DNA of 26,922 bases from Candidatus Aminicenantota bacterium (GTDB lineage: Bacteria > Acidobacteriota > Aminicenantia > S016-38): the NCBI GenBank assembly GCA_027062035.1, contig JAMOUL010000294.1, positions 1-26,922 of the forward strand, in the 5' to 3' direction. Below, piece after piece: positions 7,092 through 14,455 of this stretch. The number at the start of each line of letters is the position of its first letter. Positions within the stretch are counted from its first letter, which is position 1. Both the position numbers and the translations under genes were made by a program. The notes beneath the pieces were generated by a model. That model ran no database searches. It had not been told where the DNA came from and saw only the letters and a list, made by a program, of their open reading frames with translations.

Positions 7092-7427
7092 GATTCGACA
7101 GGGGTGTAGCAGTGGCAAGGCTGCATGCCGAGGTGCCGTCAACCTCGTAAAACAGGCGGCAAAACAATAAGTGCGAACGATCTTGCACTCGCTGCCTAAG
7201 TGAGGCAGCCGTTCGCTGAAGACCTTCCCTGCGGGTCTCAGCGGGCGACAAAAAGCAGGGTGGTTCCGGGAACCTTCCCCCGATTCCCGGAACGAGATTA
7301 AGGGGGATAGCTCCTCTGAGCCCTGCCCCTTCGGGCGACGAGGGGCGAATAAACAAAGAAGGGGCTAAGCATGTAGATGCCTTTCCAGTGCCACCTCTGG
7401 ACGCGGGTTCGAGTCCCGCCGCCTCCA
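7081..7427 (+). ncRNA. ssrA: tmRNA (transfer-messenger RNA)
   Basis: tmRNA rescues stalled ribosomes and tags their products for proteolysis. The tRNA-like ends pair fully: acceptor GGGGGCG (7081-7087) with CGCCTCC (7420-7426) in seven pairs including one G-U. The T-arm is GCGGG-TTCGAGT-CCCGC (7403-7419) and the discriminator is A7427. The next bases are CTT, so the 3' CCA is not encoded and must be added. The GGATTCGACA that follows the acceptor and AAGCATGTAGA near 7366 are typical landmarks. The tag frame is at 7173-7199, followed by a stem-loop GCTGCCT/AGGCAGC (7191-7197 with 7203-7209) that holds the stop codon. It is a standard one-piece tmRNA. No distinct terminator is visible downstream. 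Confidence 0.97.
7173..7199 (+). other. tmRNA tag reading frame (ANDLALAA)
   Basis: After AATAAGT the frame GCG AAC GAT CTT GCA CTC GCT GCC TAA encodes A-N-D-L-A-L-A-A. It keeps the conserved AND start and the C-terminal ALAA degradation signal recognised by ClpXP-type proteases, but is only eight residues long, shorter than the 10-residue E. coli tag, because the middle part is missing. Confidence 0.9.
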
Positions 7428-7443
7428 CTTTAATCCTCTTTTG

Positions 7444-7452
7444 TGATAAAAT
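7444..7452 (+). promoter_or_regulatory. Extended -10 promoter of the envelope operon, leaderless
   Basis: TGATAAAAT fits TGnTAnAAT (five of six bases in the hexamer). It begins 16 nt after the tmRNA 3' end and stops 7 nt before the ATG at 7460, leaving essentially no leader and no ribosome site. Confidence 0.6.
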
Positions 7453-7459
7453 CCCTTAC

Positions 7460-8500
7460 ATGAAGAGATTAAAGATTGTTCTTTTATTTTTCCTGGTGGC
7501 CTTCGCGTTTTCCCAGGAAGTTAAAGCGAGATACGCTGATCATTCTAATTTTTCCAGATTTGTTATAGAGAGCGATACCCCTCTTGAGTATAAAGTATTT
7601 TACACAGGGGAATTCTCTGTTAGCTTAAAAATAGACGGGGATATTAATGTATCCCCAATTTCCAGAATTGACAGCAAGTTGCTCTCATCCCTTATTGTTC
7701 AAAAGCAAGAAGGTAAAACAGTATTGACCCTGAAGTTCAGAAAATCCTGCACATGGAAGGTTTTTGAGCTTACCAATCCTTTCAGAATAATTTTAGATAT
7801 ACGGGAGAGACCCAGGGGAAATATATTAAAAAATTTCGTACGAACCATTGTGATCGATCCGGGCCATGGAGGAGAAGAATTCGGTGCTGTGGGTAAAAAT
7901 GGGACCACAGAAAAGAAACTTACTTTAATCTTCGCTAAGGAACTGAAGGGCATAATAGAGAGGAATCTGGGAGTGAGGGTAATCCTTACAAGGGATGATG
8001 ACAGTTTCGTTTCCCTTGACGAGAGAACATCCATTGCCAATAATGCCAAGGCTGATCTTTTTGTAAGCATACATTTTAATTACTCTGAGGACCCTACTGT
8101 AAAGGGTCCTGAAACTTATTTCTTGAGCTATAAGGCTACAGATTCCGATGCGAGGTTGCTGGCCTATAAGGAAAATCTTGGGAAGATCAAAGAGGCTCCC
8201 AGCTCTGATATTGAGTTGATCCTCTGGGATATGGCTCAAAGCCAGTATCTTTACCAGTCCAGTCGCCTTGCTGAAATGGTACAGATGGAACTGGCCAGTG
8301 AGATGGGGGTGACCAACAGGGGAGTAAAGCAGGCTCCCTTTGCCGTTCTGATGGGAGCCACAATGCCAGCTATCCTTGTGGAGGTGGACTTTATTTCCAA
8401 TCCCGACGAGGAAAAACTGCTTTTAACTTCCGATTACAGGCACAGGCTGGAAATGGCTATTTTCCGTGGAATACAGAAATATATAAGGTCACTGAGATAA
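7460..8500 (+). CDS. N-acetylmuramoyl-L-alanine amidase with AMIN domain
   Basis: This zinc amidase cuts the bond between MurNAc and L-Ala in peptidoglycan, in the periplasm, typically at cell separation. The protein has 346 residues: signal peptide (1-23), AMIN-type beta domain (about 25-118, ending RIILDIRERP) that localises the enzyme, and Amidase_3 domain (128-345). Zinc ligands are H136 (IDPGHGG), E151 (TEKKL) and H205 (FVSIHFN), and the catalytic glutamate is E308 (ILVEVDFISNP). The region 215-275 is the usual insertion. I start at 7460 because it gives a proper signal peptide and follows an extended -10 box; the frame is open further upstream into ssrA. GerMN starts at the very next base. 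Confidence 0.93.
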   Translation: MKRLKIVLLFFLVAFAFSQEVKARYADHSNFSRFVIESDTPLEYKVFYTGEFSVSLKIDGDINVSPISRIDSKLLSSLIVQKQEGKTVLTLKFRKSCTWKVFELTNPFRIILDIRERPRGNILKNFVRTIVIDPGHGGEEFGAVGKNGTTEKKLTLIFAKELKGIIERNLGVRVILTRDDDSFVSLDERTSIANNAKADLFVSIHFNYSEDPTVKGPETYFLSYKATDSDARLLAYKENLGKIKEAPSSDIELILWDMAQSQYLYQSSRLAEMVQMELASEMGVTNRGVKQAPFAVLMGATMPAILVEVDFISNPDEEKLLLTSDYRHRLEMAIFRGIQKYIRSLR

Positions 8501-9058
8501 ATGAGAAAGGTTTTAATTTTTTCTCTGGTAATAATAGTACTGGGTTTTTTGGTTTCCCTTTTAATTTATTTTTCTTCCAAAAGTTCGAGAAAAAAGGAAG
8601 AGGTAAAAAAGGAAGTTTCCTCCATAGAAGAGGGGGTTCAGCAGGGGGACAATACCGAAAAGGTAAAGTTGTTTTTCCCGACCTATGAAGGATACCTGCT
8701 CCCGGCAGAGAAGGAAATTCCAGTTTCGGAAACAGATCTTGAAAGGGCTGAAAAAATACTGGAAGCACTGAAGAACCCTCCCGCAGGAGGGCAATCTCCC
8801 TTCCCTATAGGTGCAAGCGTAAGAAAGGTTTACATTGTTGGCAAGAAGGCAGTGGTAGATCTTTCCCTCCCTTCTGAAAGGACCGGAACCACCCAGGAAC
8901 TTCTGGTTATTTATTCCTTTGTTAATTCCCTGGTCTATAACATTGATAGTATAGAGGAGGTAAAAATAGTCATAGGTGGAATTGAAAGGAAAACCCTTTA
9001 CGGTCATGTGAGTTTGAAATACCCCTTCTATCTGGATTTAAGCTATGCTGGAGAGTGA
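8501..9058 (+). CDS. GerMN-domain lipid/envelope-anchored protein
   Basis: The protein has 185 residues: one N-terminal transmembrane segment (about 4-25), a charged Lys/Glu/Ser linker (26-55), then a GerMN domain (about 58-180) seen in LERAEKILEALKNPP, KAVVDLS near 122-128 and the IEEVKIVIGG-x5-LYGH ending. GerMN domains occur in GerM of spore formers but also widely in non-sporulating bacteria, often beside amidases or in lipoproteins. The likely role is a peptidoglycan- or envelope-bound partner of the amidase. It begins directly after the amidase TAA, with no spacer, and overlaps murI by 14 bp. No lipobox cysteine is present. There is nothing here to suggest sporulation. Confidence 0.85.
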   Translation: MRKVLIFSLVIIVLGFLVSLLIYFSSKSSRKKEEVKKEVSSIEEGVQQGDNTEKVKLFFPTYEGYLLPAEKEIPVSETDLERAEKILEALKNPPAGGQSPFPIGASVRKVYIVGKKAVVDLSLPSERTGTTQELLVIYSFVNSLVYNIDSIEEVKIVIGGIERKTLYGHVSLKYPFYLDLSYAGE

Positions 9059-9845
9059 TAAACCAATAGGTATTTTTGACTCCGGAATCGGAGGCCTTAC
9101 AGTATATAAAGCACTAAAGGAATATCTACCTTCGGAGTCCTTTATTTATCTTGGAGATACAGCCAGATTGCCCTATGGAACGAAGTCTGAAAGGGCTGTT
9201 GTGAGATTTTCGATAGATAACACAGAGTTCCTGTTAAAGTTCGGAATAAAAGCTCTCGTTGTTGCGTGTAATACATCATCTTCTATTGCCATAAAAGAGT
9301 TAAGAGAGAAATTTCCAGGGCTTCCTATTATAGGGGTTATAGAGCCGAGTGCGAAGCTGGCCATGGAGATGAGTTCTTCGGGAAGGATAGGTGTTATTGG
9401 AACAGAGGCTACCATCAGAAGCGGGAGGTACCGGGAACTTCTGGAAAGGGATGGGGCAGAAGTTTTTTCTCAGCCCTGCCCCCTTTTTGTTCCTCTTGTG
9501 GAGGAGGGCTGGATAGAACACAGAGTGACACAATTGGTTGCAGAGGAGTATTTGGCCTGGATGAGGGGAAAAATAGATACACTCATCCTCGGTTGTACCC
9601 ATTATCCTGTTATTAAAAGGGTAATCGGTGAAGCTGTGGGTAAAGAAGTGAGGCTTATAGAATCCGGATTCGCAGTGGCCAGAGAACTGAAGAGAATGCT
9701 TAAGGAGAAATCTCTCCTGAGGGGGGATGGGGAAGGAGAGGATATGTTTTTTGTTACGGATTTCCTTTCCAAATTTTCCAGGGTGGCAGAAATTTTCCTT
9801 GGAAGAAAAATAAAAATAGAAGAGAGAAAATTTTCTATGTGCTAA
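9045..9845 (+). CDS. murI: Glutamate racemase
   Basis: It converts L-glutamate to the D-glutamate of peptidoglycan. The protein has 266 residues, the usual length. The signatures are IGIFDSGIGGLTV (8-20, with D12), VVACNTSSS with catalytic C75, and ILGCTHYPVI with catalytic C184. Both cysteines of the two-base mechanism are present, so it should be active. The ATG at 9045 lies inside the end of the GerMN gene with little ribosome site, suggesting translational coupling. The last codons (TTTTCTATGTGCTAA) supply part of a -10 box for htrA. Confidence 0.95.
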   Translation: MLESDKPIGIFDSGIGGLTVYKALKEYLPSESFIYLGDTARLPYGTKSERAVVRFSIDNTEFLLKFGIKALVVACNTSSSIAIKELREKFPGLPIIGVIEPSAKLAMEMSSSGRIGVIGTEATIRSGRYRELLERDGAEVFSQPCPLFVPLVEEGWIEHRVTQLVAEEYLAWMRGKIDTLILGCTHYPVIKRVIGEAVGKEVRLIESGFAVARELKRMLKEKSLLRGDGEGEDMFFVTDFLSKFSRVAEIFLGRKIKIEERKFSMC

Positions 9846-9848
9846 AAT
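9840..9848 (+). promoter_or_regulatory. Internal extended -10 promoter for htrA
   Basis: TGCTAAAAT fits TGnTAnAAT and overlaps the murI stop codon. Transcription would start near 9855, giving about 11 nt of leader that still carries the GGAGGTG ribosome site of htrA. This would let the protease be expressed separately from the wall genes. No heat-shock-type box was recognised. Confidence 0.5.
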
Positions 9849-9865
9849 CTTCTGGGAGGTGAAAA

Positions 9866-11299
9866 ATGAAAAAGGTAAAGGTTGTAGCAATTGCCGTGGT
9901 AGCCTTACTCCTGGGACTGTTTCTTGGTAGTAAGGGAATGGTCAAAGACAGGGGAAAGGAGCCTCCAAAGGTAGTTCCTAAAGTGGCCATTGCAGGAGAA
10001 GGAGTGCCCTGGAATGATATTTTTGTAAAGGTGGCAGAAAAAGTAAGGCCTGCTGTGGTCAGGGTTGAAACAGAATCTGTTGTAACAATAGAAAGTCCAT
10101 TTAATGATTTCTTTTCAGACCCCTTCTTTAAGTGGTTCTTTGGGGAACCTCAACCAAGTAGGCCTCAGAAAAAGAAAGTGGTAGGTCTTGGCTCGGGGTT
10201 TATCATATCTCCTGACGGATATATAGTAACGAACAATCATGTCGTGGATGAAGCTAAGAAAGTAAAGGTTAAGCTTACGGACGGAAGGGAATTCGATGCT
10301 GAAATTAAGGGAACAGATAAGAAATCAGATCTCGCCTTACTCAAGATAAAGGTTAAAAATCTTCCCTATGTAGAATGGGGAGATTCTTCCAAAATTAGAG
10401 TTGGAGAATGGGTGCTCGCAATAGGAAACCCCCTGGGTCTGGATTATACGGTTACAGCCGGGATAGTCTCTGCAAAGGGTCGTCAGCTTCCATTATCAGA
10501 ATACGAGGACTTTATTCAAACGGATGCAGCAATTAATAGGGGAAATAGTGGAGGACCCCTGGTAAATCTTCAGGGCAAAGTAATAGGGGTTAATTCAGTC
10601 ATAATAACCAGCTCGCCGGGCGGAGCCTTTATGGGCCTGGGCTTTGCAATTCCTTCTAACCTGGCGAAGAAGGTCATAAGGGATCTTAAATTGAGGGGTC
10701 GCGTTGTTAGAGCTTATCTTGGTGTTTCTATTCAGGCCATCACCGAGGATATGGCCAAGACCCTTGGATTGAAGTCCACGAAGGGGGCCATAATTTCTGA
10801 TATAGTTAAGGGCTCCCCTGCTGATAAAGCTGGTTTGAAGAGATATGATGTTATCGTTGCAATAGATAATAAAAAGGTTAAAAACCCTCTTGATCTTAAG
10901 ATATCCATAATTTCACACTCTCCAGGGGATATCATCGAACTCACCGTACTGAGAGATGGAAAGTTGAAGAAAATAAAAGTCAAACTTGGTAGCGAAGAAC
11001 AGGCACCATCCTTTGCGGTAGCCAAGACCAATTTGGGCCTGGAAGTGGGACCCCTTCCAAGAAAGCTCAGAAGCATGGGCTATCGTTATGGTGTTGAGGT
11101 AAAGAAGGTTTACAAGGGTAGTCCTGCGTATGCAGCCGGAATTATGGAGGGCGATGTGATTCTGGAAATTAACAGAAGCCCTGTTCGTTCCGTTGCAGAG
11201 TTTAATTCCGTGGTAAGCAAATTAAAGAAGGGAGACATAGTGCTTCTTACAGTAGCAAGGGGTCCTCAGGTATTTATAGTGACTTTAAGGGTTGAGTGA
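9866..11299 (+). CDS. HtrA/DegP-type periplasmic serine protease
   Basis: This envelope quality-control protease degrades misfolded periplasmic proteins. The protein has 477 residues: hydrophobic N-terminal signal or anchor (4-20), trypsin-like domain (about 50-255) with the triad H125 (TNNHVV), D155 (SDLALL) and S228 (GNSGGP), PDZ1 (about 265-370) and PDZ2 (about 385-477), the two-PDZ layout of DegP/DegQ. The Phe-rich stretch FNDFFSDPFFKWFFG (79-93) corresponds to the LA loop. A strong GGGAGGTG precedes the ATG. It sits inside the wall-precursor cluster, overlapping the dapF start by one base. DegP, DegQ and DegS cannot be told apart by sequence alone, but two PDZ domains argue against DegS. 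Confidence 0.95.
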   Translation: MKKVKVVAIAVVALLLGLFLGSKGMVKDRGKEPPKVVPKVAIAGEGVPWNDIFVKVAEKVRPAVVRVETESVVTIESPFNDFFSDPFFKWFFGEPQPSRPQKKKVVGLGSGFIISPDGYIVTNNHVVDEAKKVKVKLTDGREFDAEIKGTDKKSDLALLKIKVKNLPYVEWGDSSKIRVGEWVLAIGNPLGLDYTVTAGIVSAKGRQLPLSEYEDFIQTDAAINRGNSGGPLVNLQGKVIGVNSVIITSSPGGAFMGLGFAIPSNLAKKVIRDLKLRGRVVRAYLGVSIQAITEDMAKTLGLKSTKGAIISDIVKGSPADKAGLKRYDVIVAIDNKKVKNPLDLKISIISHSPGDIIELTVLRDGKLKKIKVKLGSEEQAPSFAVAKTNLGLEVGPLPRKLRSMGYRYGVEVKKVYKGSPAYAAGIMEGDVILEINRSPVRSVAEFNSVVSKLKKGDIVLLTVARGPQVFIVTLRVE

Positions 11300-12126
11300 T
11301 GGACTTTTACAAGACCCACGCTTTAGGGAACGACTTTTTAATAATTGAAAAAGAAAATCTGGTGGGCGAGCCCGGGGAACTCGCCCGCCAGATATGCCAC
11401 AGGCATTTTGGGGCAGGAGCTGACGGCTTGATAGTGATATCCAGTGAAAAAGACGGGTTCGGCTTCAGAATTTTCAATGCAGATGGTTCGGAGGCCGAAA
11501 TTTCAGGTAATGGGATAAGATGTGCTGCAGCCTATCTTTATTACAGGGGAATTGCAAAGAACAGGGAAATTCAATTCAATACACAGGTTGGTCCTCGCAA
11601 GGTTTGGCTGGAAGGACAGGATGGCAATAGTTTTACCTTCAAAGTATCCATGGGTAAGCCAAAGCTGGCCTCCAGAGATATTCCTTTTGACGATGGTCGT
11701 GTAAGGGAATCCATAATTGACTATCCCCTTTCCATAGGAAACAACGTTTATCCTGTAACAGTAGTTTCTGTAGGTAATCCCCATTGCGTTTTGTTTTTTG
11801 AAAATCTTCCTTCCTCTTTAGAATGGAAGGAAATGGGTAAGGAAATAGAAGAACACCCCTTCTTTCCTGAGAGGACCAATGTGGAATTTGTGAAGGTTGT
11901 AAATGATTCTACCATTGAGGTACTTTTCTGGGAGAGAGGGGTAGGAGAAACCTATTCGTCTGGAAGCGGTTCCTGTGCAGCTGCTTATGCAGCACACATC
12001 AAAGGTCTGGTGGGCAGAAGGATTATGGTAAAGACACCTGCTGGGAATGTAAATGTGGAGGTTAATGACGAGCTGATTGTAGAAGGACCGGCAGAAGTGG
12101 TTTACAGGGGAGAATGGCTCAAATAA
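11299..12126 (+). CDS. dapF: Diaminopimelate epimerase
   Basis: It converts LL- to meso-diaminopimelate for lysine and peptidoglycan, which implies a DAP-type wall. The protein has 275 residues, the normal length. The two catalytic cysteines are C75 (SGNGIRCAAAYL) and C226 (SSGSGSCAAAYA). GNDFLII (10-16), FNADGSEAE and ERGVGETYSSGSG are also family hallmarks. The ATG at 11299 shares one base with the htrA stop; a GTG one codon earlier is a possible alternative. The end overlaps pgsA by 13 bp. Confidence 0.95.
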   Translation: MDFYKTHALGNDFLIIEKENLVGEPGELARQICHRHFGAGADGLIVISSEKDGFGFRIFNADGSEAEISGNGIRCAAAYLYYRGIAKNREIQFNTQVGPRKVWLEGQDGNSFTFKVSMGKPKLASRDIPFDDGRVRESIIDYPLSIGNNVYPVTVVSVGNPHCVLFFENLPSSLEWKEMGKEIEEHPFFPERTNVEFVKVVNDSTIEVLFWERGVGETYSSGSGSCAAAYAAHIKGLVGRRIMVKTPAGNVNVEVNDELIVEGPAEVVYRGEWLK

Positions 12127-12671
12127 AGGAAAATACCAATTTTAATTTGCCCAATGTGCTTACCATTTTCAGAATATTTCTGGTTCCGGTAATAGTGACA
12201 GTATTACTTGTAAGATTTCAGGGAAGAGTTTTCCTGGCCCTCGGGTTTTTTCTCCTTGCGGCTATCACTGACTATGTAGATGGTTATCTTGCAAGGAGTC
12301 GGGGAGAAATTACAACCCTCGGGATTCTCCTGGACCCTATTGCGGACAAGTTGCTTACAAGTTCTTCTTTTATAGCTCTGGTTGAGCTGGAATTAGCACC
12401 TGCCTGGGCCGTGGTTATAATTGTAGGAAGGGAAATAGCGGTTACTGGAATGAGATCCATTGCTGCAACTCGAGGAATCGTAATTCCTGCCTCTTCCTTT
12501 GGTAAAAAGAAGATGATTTCAGAGGTGATAACAATTTCATTGCTTATTCTCACATTAAGATATCCGTTTTTAAGGGCACCGGGGAAAATTTTTCTTTATA
12601 TTACCGTTTTGTTCGCTCTTGTGTCAGCGGGTGATTATATAATTAAGTTTGCGAAAACTTCAGAGAGGTAG
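12114..12671 (+). CDS. pgsA: CDP-diacylglycerol--glycerol-3-phosphate 3-phosphatidyltransferase
   Basis: It makes phosphatidylglycerol phosphate, the first step to phosphatidylglycerol and cardiolipin, in the inner membrane. The protein has 185 residues with four or five membrane segments. The CDP-alcohol phosphotransferase motif is complete: D53, D56-G57, A60-R61, G70, D74 and D78. NLPNVLTIFRI (11-21) and GREIAVTGMRSIAA (about 103-116) followed by FGKKKM are characteristic of PgsA rather than of inositol- or serine-specific relatives. The start overlaps dapF (AGAATGGCTC). The next gene, inositol-phosphate synthase, could raise the question of inositol lipid synthesis, but the motifs favour glycerol phosphate as acceptor. 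Confidence 0.92.
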   Translation: MAQIKENTNFNLPNVLTIFRIFLVPVIVTVLLVRFQGRVFLALGFFLLAAITDYVDGYLARSRGEITTLGILLDPIADKLLTSSSFIALVELELAPAWAVVIIVGREIAVTGMRSIAATRGIVIPASSFGKKKMISEVITISLLILTLRYPFLRAPGKIFLYITVLFALVSAGDYIIKFAKTSER

Positions 12672-12677
12672 TATATT
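12649..12677 (+). promoter_or_regulatory. Promoter of the inositol-phosphate synthase gene
   Basis: TTGCGA (12649-12654), 17 bp, then TATATT (12672-12677). The -35 lies within pgsA. The leader would be about 38 nt, with AAAGGAGGTAAGG just before the ATG. TATATTT (12672-12678) pairs with AAATATA (12689-12695), followed by seven T, but this all-A/T stem is too weak to call a terminator. Confidence 0.6.
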
Positions 12678-12721
12678 TAAGAACTGTGAAATATATTTTT
12701 TTAGAAAAAAGGAGGTAAGGA

Positions 12722-13810
12722 ATGGGCAAGATTAAAGTTGCTATTGCTGGTATTGGCAACTGCGCAAGCTCCCTTATACAGGGAATTTATTATTATTCTG
12801 AAAAAAATGATACTGTTGGTCTTATGTATCCTGATTTTGGGGGTTATAAGCCCTCTGATATCGAAATAGTAGCTGCTTTCGATATTGATAGTAGAAAAGT
12901 GGGAAAACCATTGGAGGAGGCTATTTTTTCACCTCCAAACTGTACGATGGTTTTCTGGGATAAGATCCCCAAAACAGGAGTTACAGTTAAGATGGGACCC
13001 ATCCTGGACGGCGTTGCAGCCCACATGTACGAGTATCCGGAGGATATCAGTTTCAGACCCTCTGACCAGGAGCCCGTGGATATTGTTAAAGAACTTAAAG
13101 AATCCGGTGCGGAAATTCTTGTGAACTATATGCCTGTGGGATCAGAGGAAGCCTCCAGATTTTACGCCAGGGCTGCACTGGAGGCCGGCGTTGCTTTCAT
13201 CAACGCGATGCCAACCTTCATAGTTTCTGACCCTGAATGGGCCAGGAAGTTTGAGGAGAAAGGGATTCCAGCTATAGGGGACGATGTTAAAAGTCAGGTT
13301 GGAGCCACCATTGTTCACCGGGTTCTGACAAAGTTGTTCGAGGACAGAGGGGTAAGGATTAAAAGAACTTATCAGACCAATTTTGGAGGAAACACAGATT
13401 TCCTTAACATGCTTGAGAGAAAAAGACTTGCCACAAAAAGGGTTTCAAAAACCGAGGCGGTTCGTTCCCTTATGAAGAAGAAGCTCGATGATTATCACAT
13501 CTATGTTGGCCCGTCCGATTTTATCCCGTGGCTCAAGGATAATAAGATTTGCTATATTCGAATGGAAGGTGAAGGATTTGGGCACCATCCCATAATAATT
13601 GACCTGAAGCTATCTGTGGAGGACTCTCCTAACAGCGGGGGAATAATTATAGATGCGATTAGAGCTGCCAAGATAGCCCTGGATAGAGGGGTTAAGGGAC
13701 CCCTTACATCCATATCGGCATTTACGATGAAACATCCTCCCCAGCAGTATCCTGACTGGGAAGCCAAAAGAATGGTGGAGGAATTTATAAAAGGGGAAAG
13801 AGAAAGATAA
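12722..13810 (+). CDS. myo-Inositol-1-phosphate synthase
   Basis: It converts glucose 6-phosphate to 1L-myo-inositol 1-phosphate with bound NAD. The protein has 362 residues, the length of the compact prokaryotic (archaeal/actinobacterial) type, not the 500+ residues of the eukaryotic enzyme. Seen are the N-terminal Rossmann motif VAIAGIGNCASSL (6-18), the central FGGNTDFLNM and the family's C-terminal ending FTMKHPPQQYPD. Inositol phosphate could feed inositol phospholipids or, in thermophiles, di-myo-inositol phosphate; no gene of either branch is evident here. It has its own promoter and a strong ribosome site, so it is probably transcribed separately from pgsA. Confidence 0.92.
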   Translation: MGKIKVAIAGIGNCASSLIQGIYYYSEKNDTVGLMYPDFGGYKPSDIEIVAAFDIDSRKVGKPLEEAIFSPPNCTMVFWDKIPKTGVTVKMGPILDGVAAHMYEYPEDISFRPSDQEPVDIVKELKESGAEILVNYMPVGSEEASRFYARAALEAGVAFINAMPTFIVSDPEWARKFEEKGIPAIGDDVKSQVGATIVHRVLTKLFEDRGVRIKRTYQTNFGGNTDFLNMLERKRLATKRVSKTEAVRSLMKKKLDDYHIYVGPSDFIPWLKDNKICYIRMEGEGFGHHPIIIDLKLSVEDSPNSGGIIIDAIRAAKIALDRGVKGPLTSISAFTMKHPPQQYPDWEAKRMVEEFIKGERER

Positions 13811-13818
13811 TAAATTAT

Positions 13819-13847
13819 TTGTCTGGACTCTGATAAGTTCTTATAAT
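13819..13847 (+). promoter_or_regulatory. Promoter of the zinc-ribbon/FHA gene and downstream run
   Basis: TTGTCT (13819-13824), 17 bp, then a perfect TATAAT (13842-13847). Transcription should start near 13854. The leader carries GGAGGAGG and AAGGGGTG before the ATG at 13886. Confidence 0.75.
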
Positions 13848-13885
13848 AGAAGGGGGAGGAGGAAACCAGAAGGAAGGGGTGCACG

Positions 13886-14455
13886 ATGATAATAAAATGC
13901 CCTAATTGCGGTAAGAAATATAAATTCGATGAATCTAAGTTTGCGCCGGACGAAAAGGCAAAAAAGGTTCGGTGTAAGAAGTGCGGTACAGTTTTTGAAA
14001 TTTTAAACCCTTTCTATGAAGAGGCCACAGCCGATAAGACCATAGAGGATGTAGCCGTGGAAAAAAGCCCACCTGAAGAAGAGGAAGAACCTACCACCAG
14101 AGAACAGCTCCTGAAGGATAAGCAAGAACCTTATCTGCCAGAGGATAAGGAATATGTTCTTTATATCACCAAGGGAGCTAAACAGGGATTTAAGTACAAG
14201 ATAGAAAAACCCGTGATCGTTCTTGGCAGGTTCAATGTGGATTTTATTATTCCTGATAGACAGGTTTCCCGTAAGCATGCAGCCATAGAAGTTTATGGTG
14301 ACAGGGTTTTTATTAAGGACCTCAGAAGCACCAATGGAACATATGTGAACGGAGAGAGGGTGTTCCAGGCTGAGCTTGAGGACCAGAACGAAATAGTGGT
14401 TGGCGGAACTACCCTTTTGTTTTTAAAGCTGCAAAAGGATACGGAAACTTTCTGA
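13886..14455 (+). CDS. Zinc-ribbon (MJ0042-type) plus FHA domain protein
   Basis: The protein has 189 residues and is soluble. The N-terminal zinc finger has C5-x-x-C8 and C30-x-x-C33, the MJ0042 finger-like pattern. Residues 41-90 are an acidic, Thr-containing linker. Residues about 95-182 are a canonical FHA domain: GRFNVDF (114-120), SRKHA (128-132), DLRSTNGTYVNG (145-156) and the closing IVVGGTTLLFL. It should bind phosphothreonine, with all key residues (R115, S128, H131, N150) present. In the linker, T52-I-E-D55 fits the pTxxD pattern FHA domains favour, so self-binding is possible but unproven. It heads a long co-directional gene run; the next gene starts with GTG directly after its TGA. 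Confidence 0.9.
   Translation: MIIKCPNCGKKYKFDESKFAPDEKAKKVRCKKCGTVFEILNPFYEEATADKTIEDVAVEKSPPEEEEEPTTREQLLKDKQEPYLPEDKEYVLYITKGAKQGFKYKIEKPVIVLGRFNVDFIIPDRQVSRKHAAIEVYGDRVFIKDLRSTNGTYVNGERVFQAELEDQNEIVVGGTTLLFLKLQKDTETF

Noticed and set aside
7066..7428. 120-codon minus-strand frame over the tmRNA region
   Set aside because: It is entirely antisense to a well-formed tmRNA with pairing ends, and has no ribosome site or recognisable domain.
8501..9058. GerMN domain as evidence of sporulation
   Set aside because: GerMN proteins are common in non-sporulating bacteria, and no other sporulation gene is present.
9300..9890. 196-codon minus-strand frame inside murI
   Set aside because: It overlaps the catalytic cysteine regions of murI on the other strand, with no start signal or known motif.
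12672..12702. A/T-only inverted repeat followed by seven T after pgsA, resembling a terminator
   Set aside because: The seven-pair A-U stem is too weak for a terminator, and the same bases form a well-spaced -10 box for the inositol-phosphate synthase gene.
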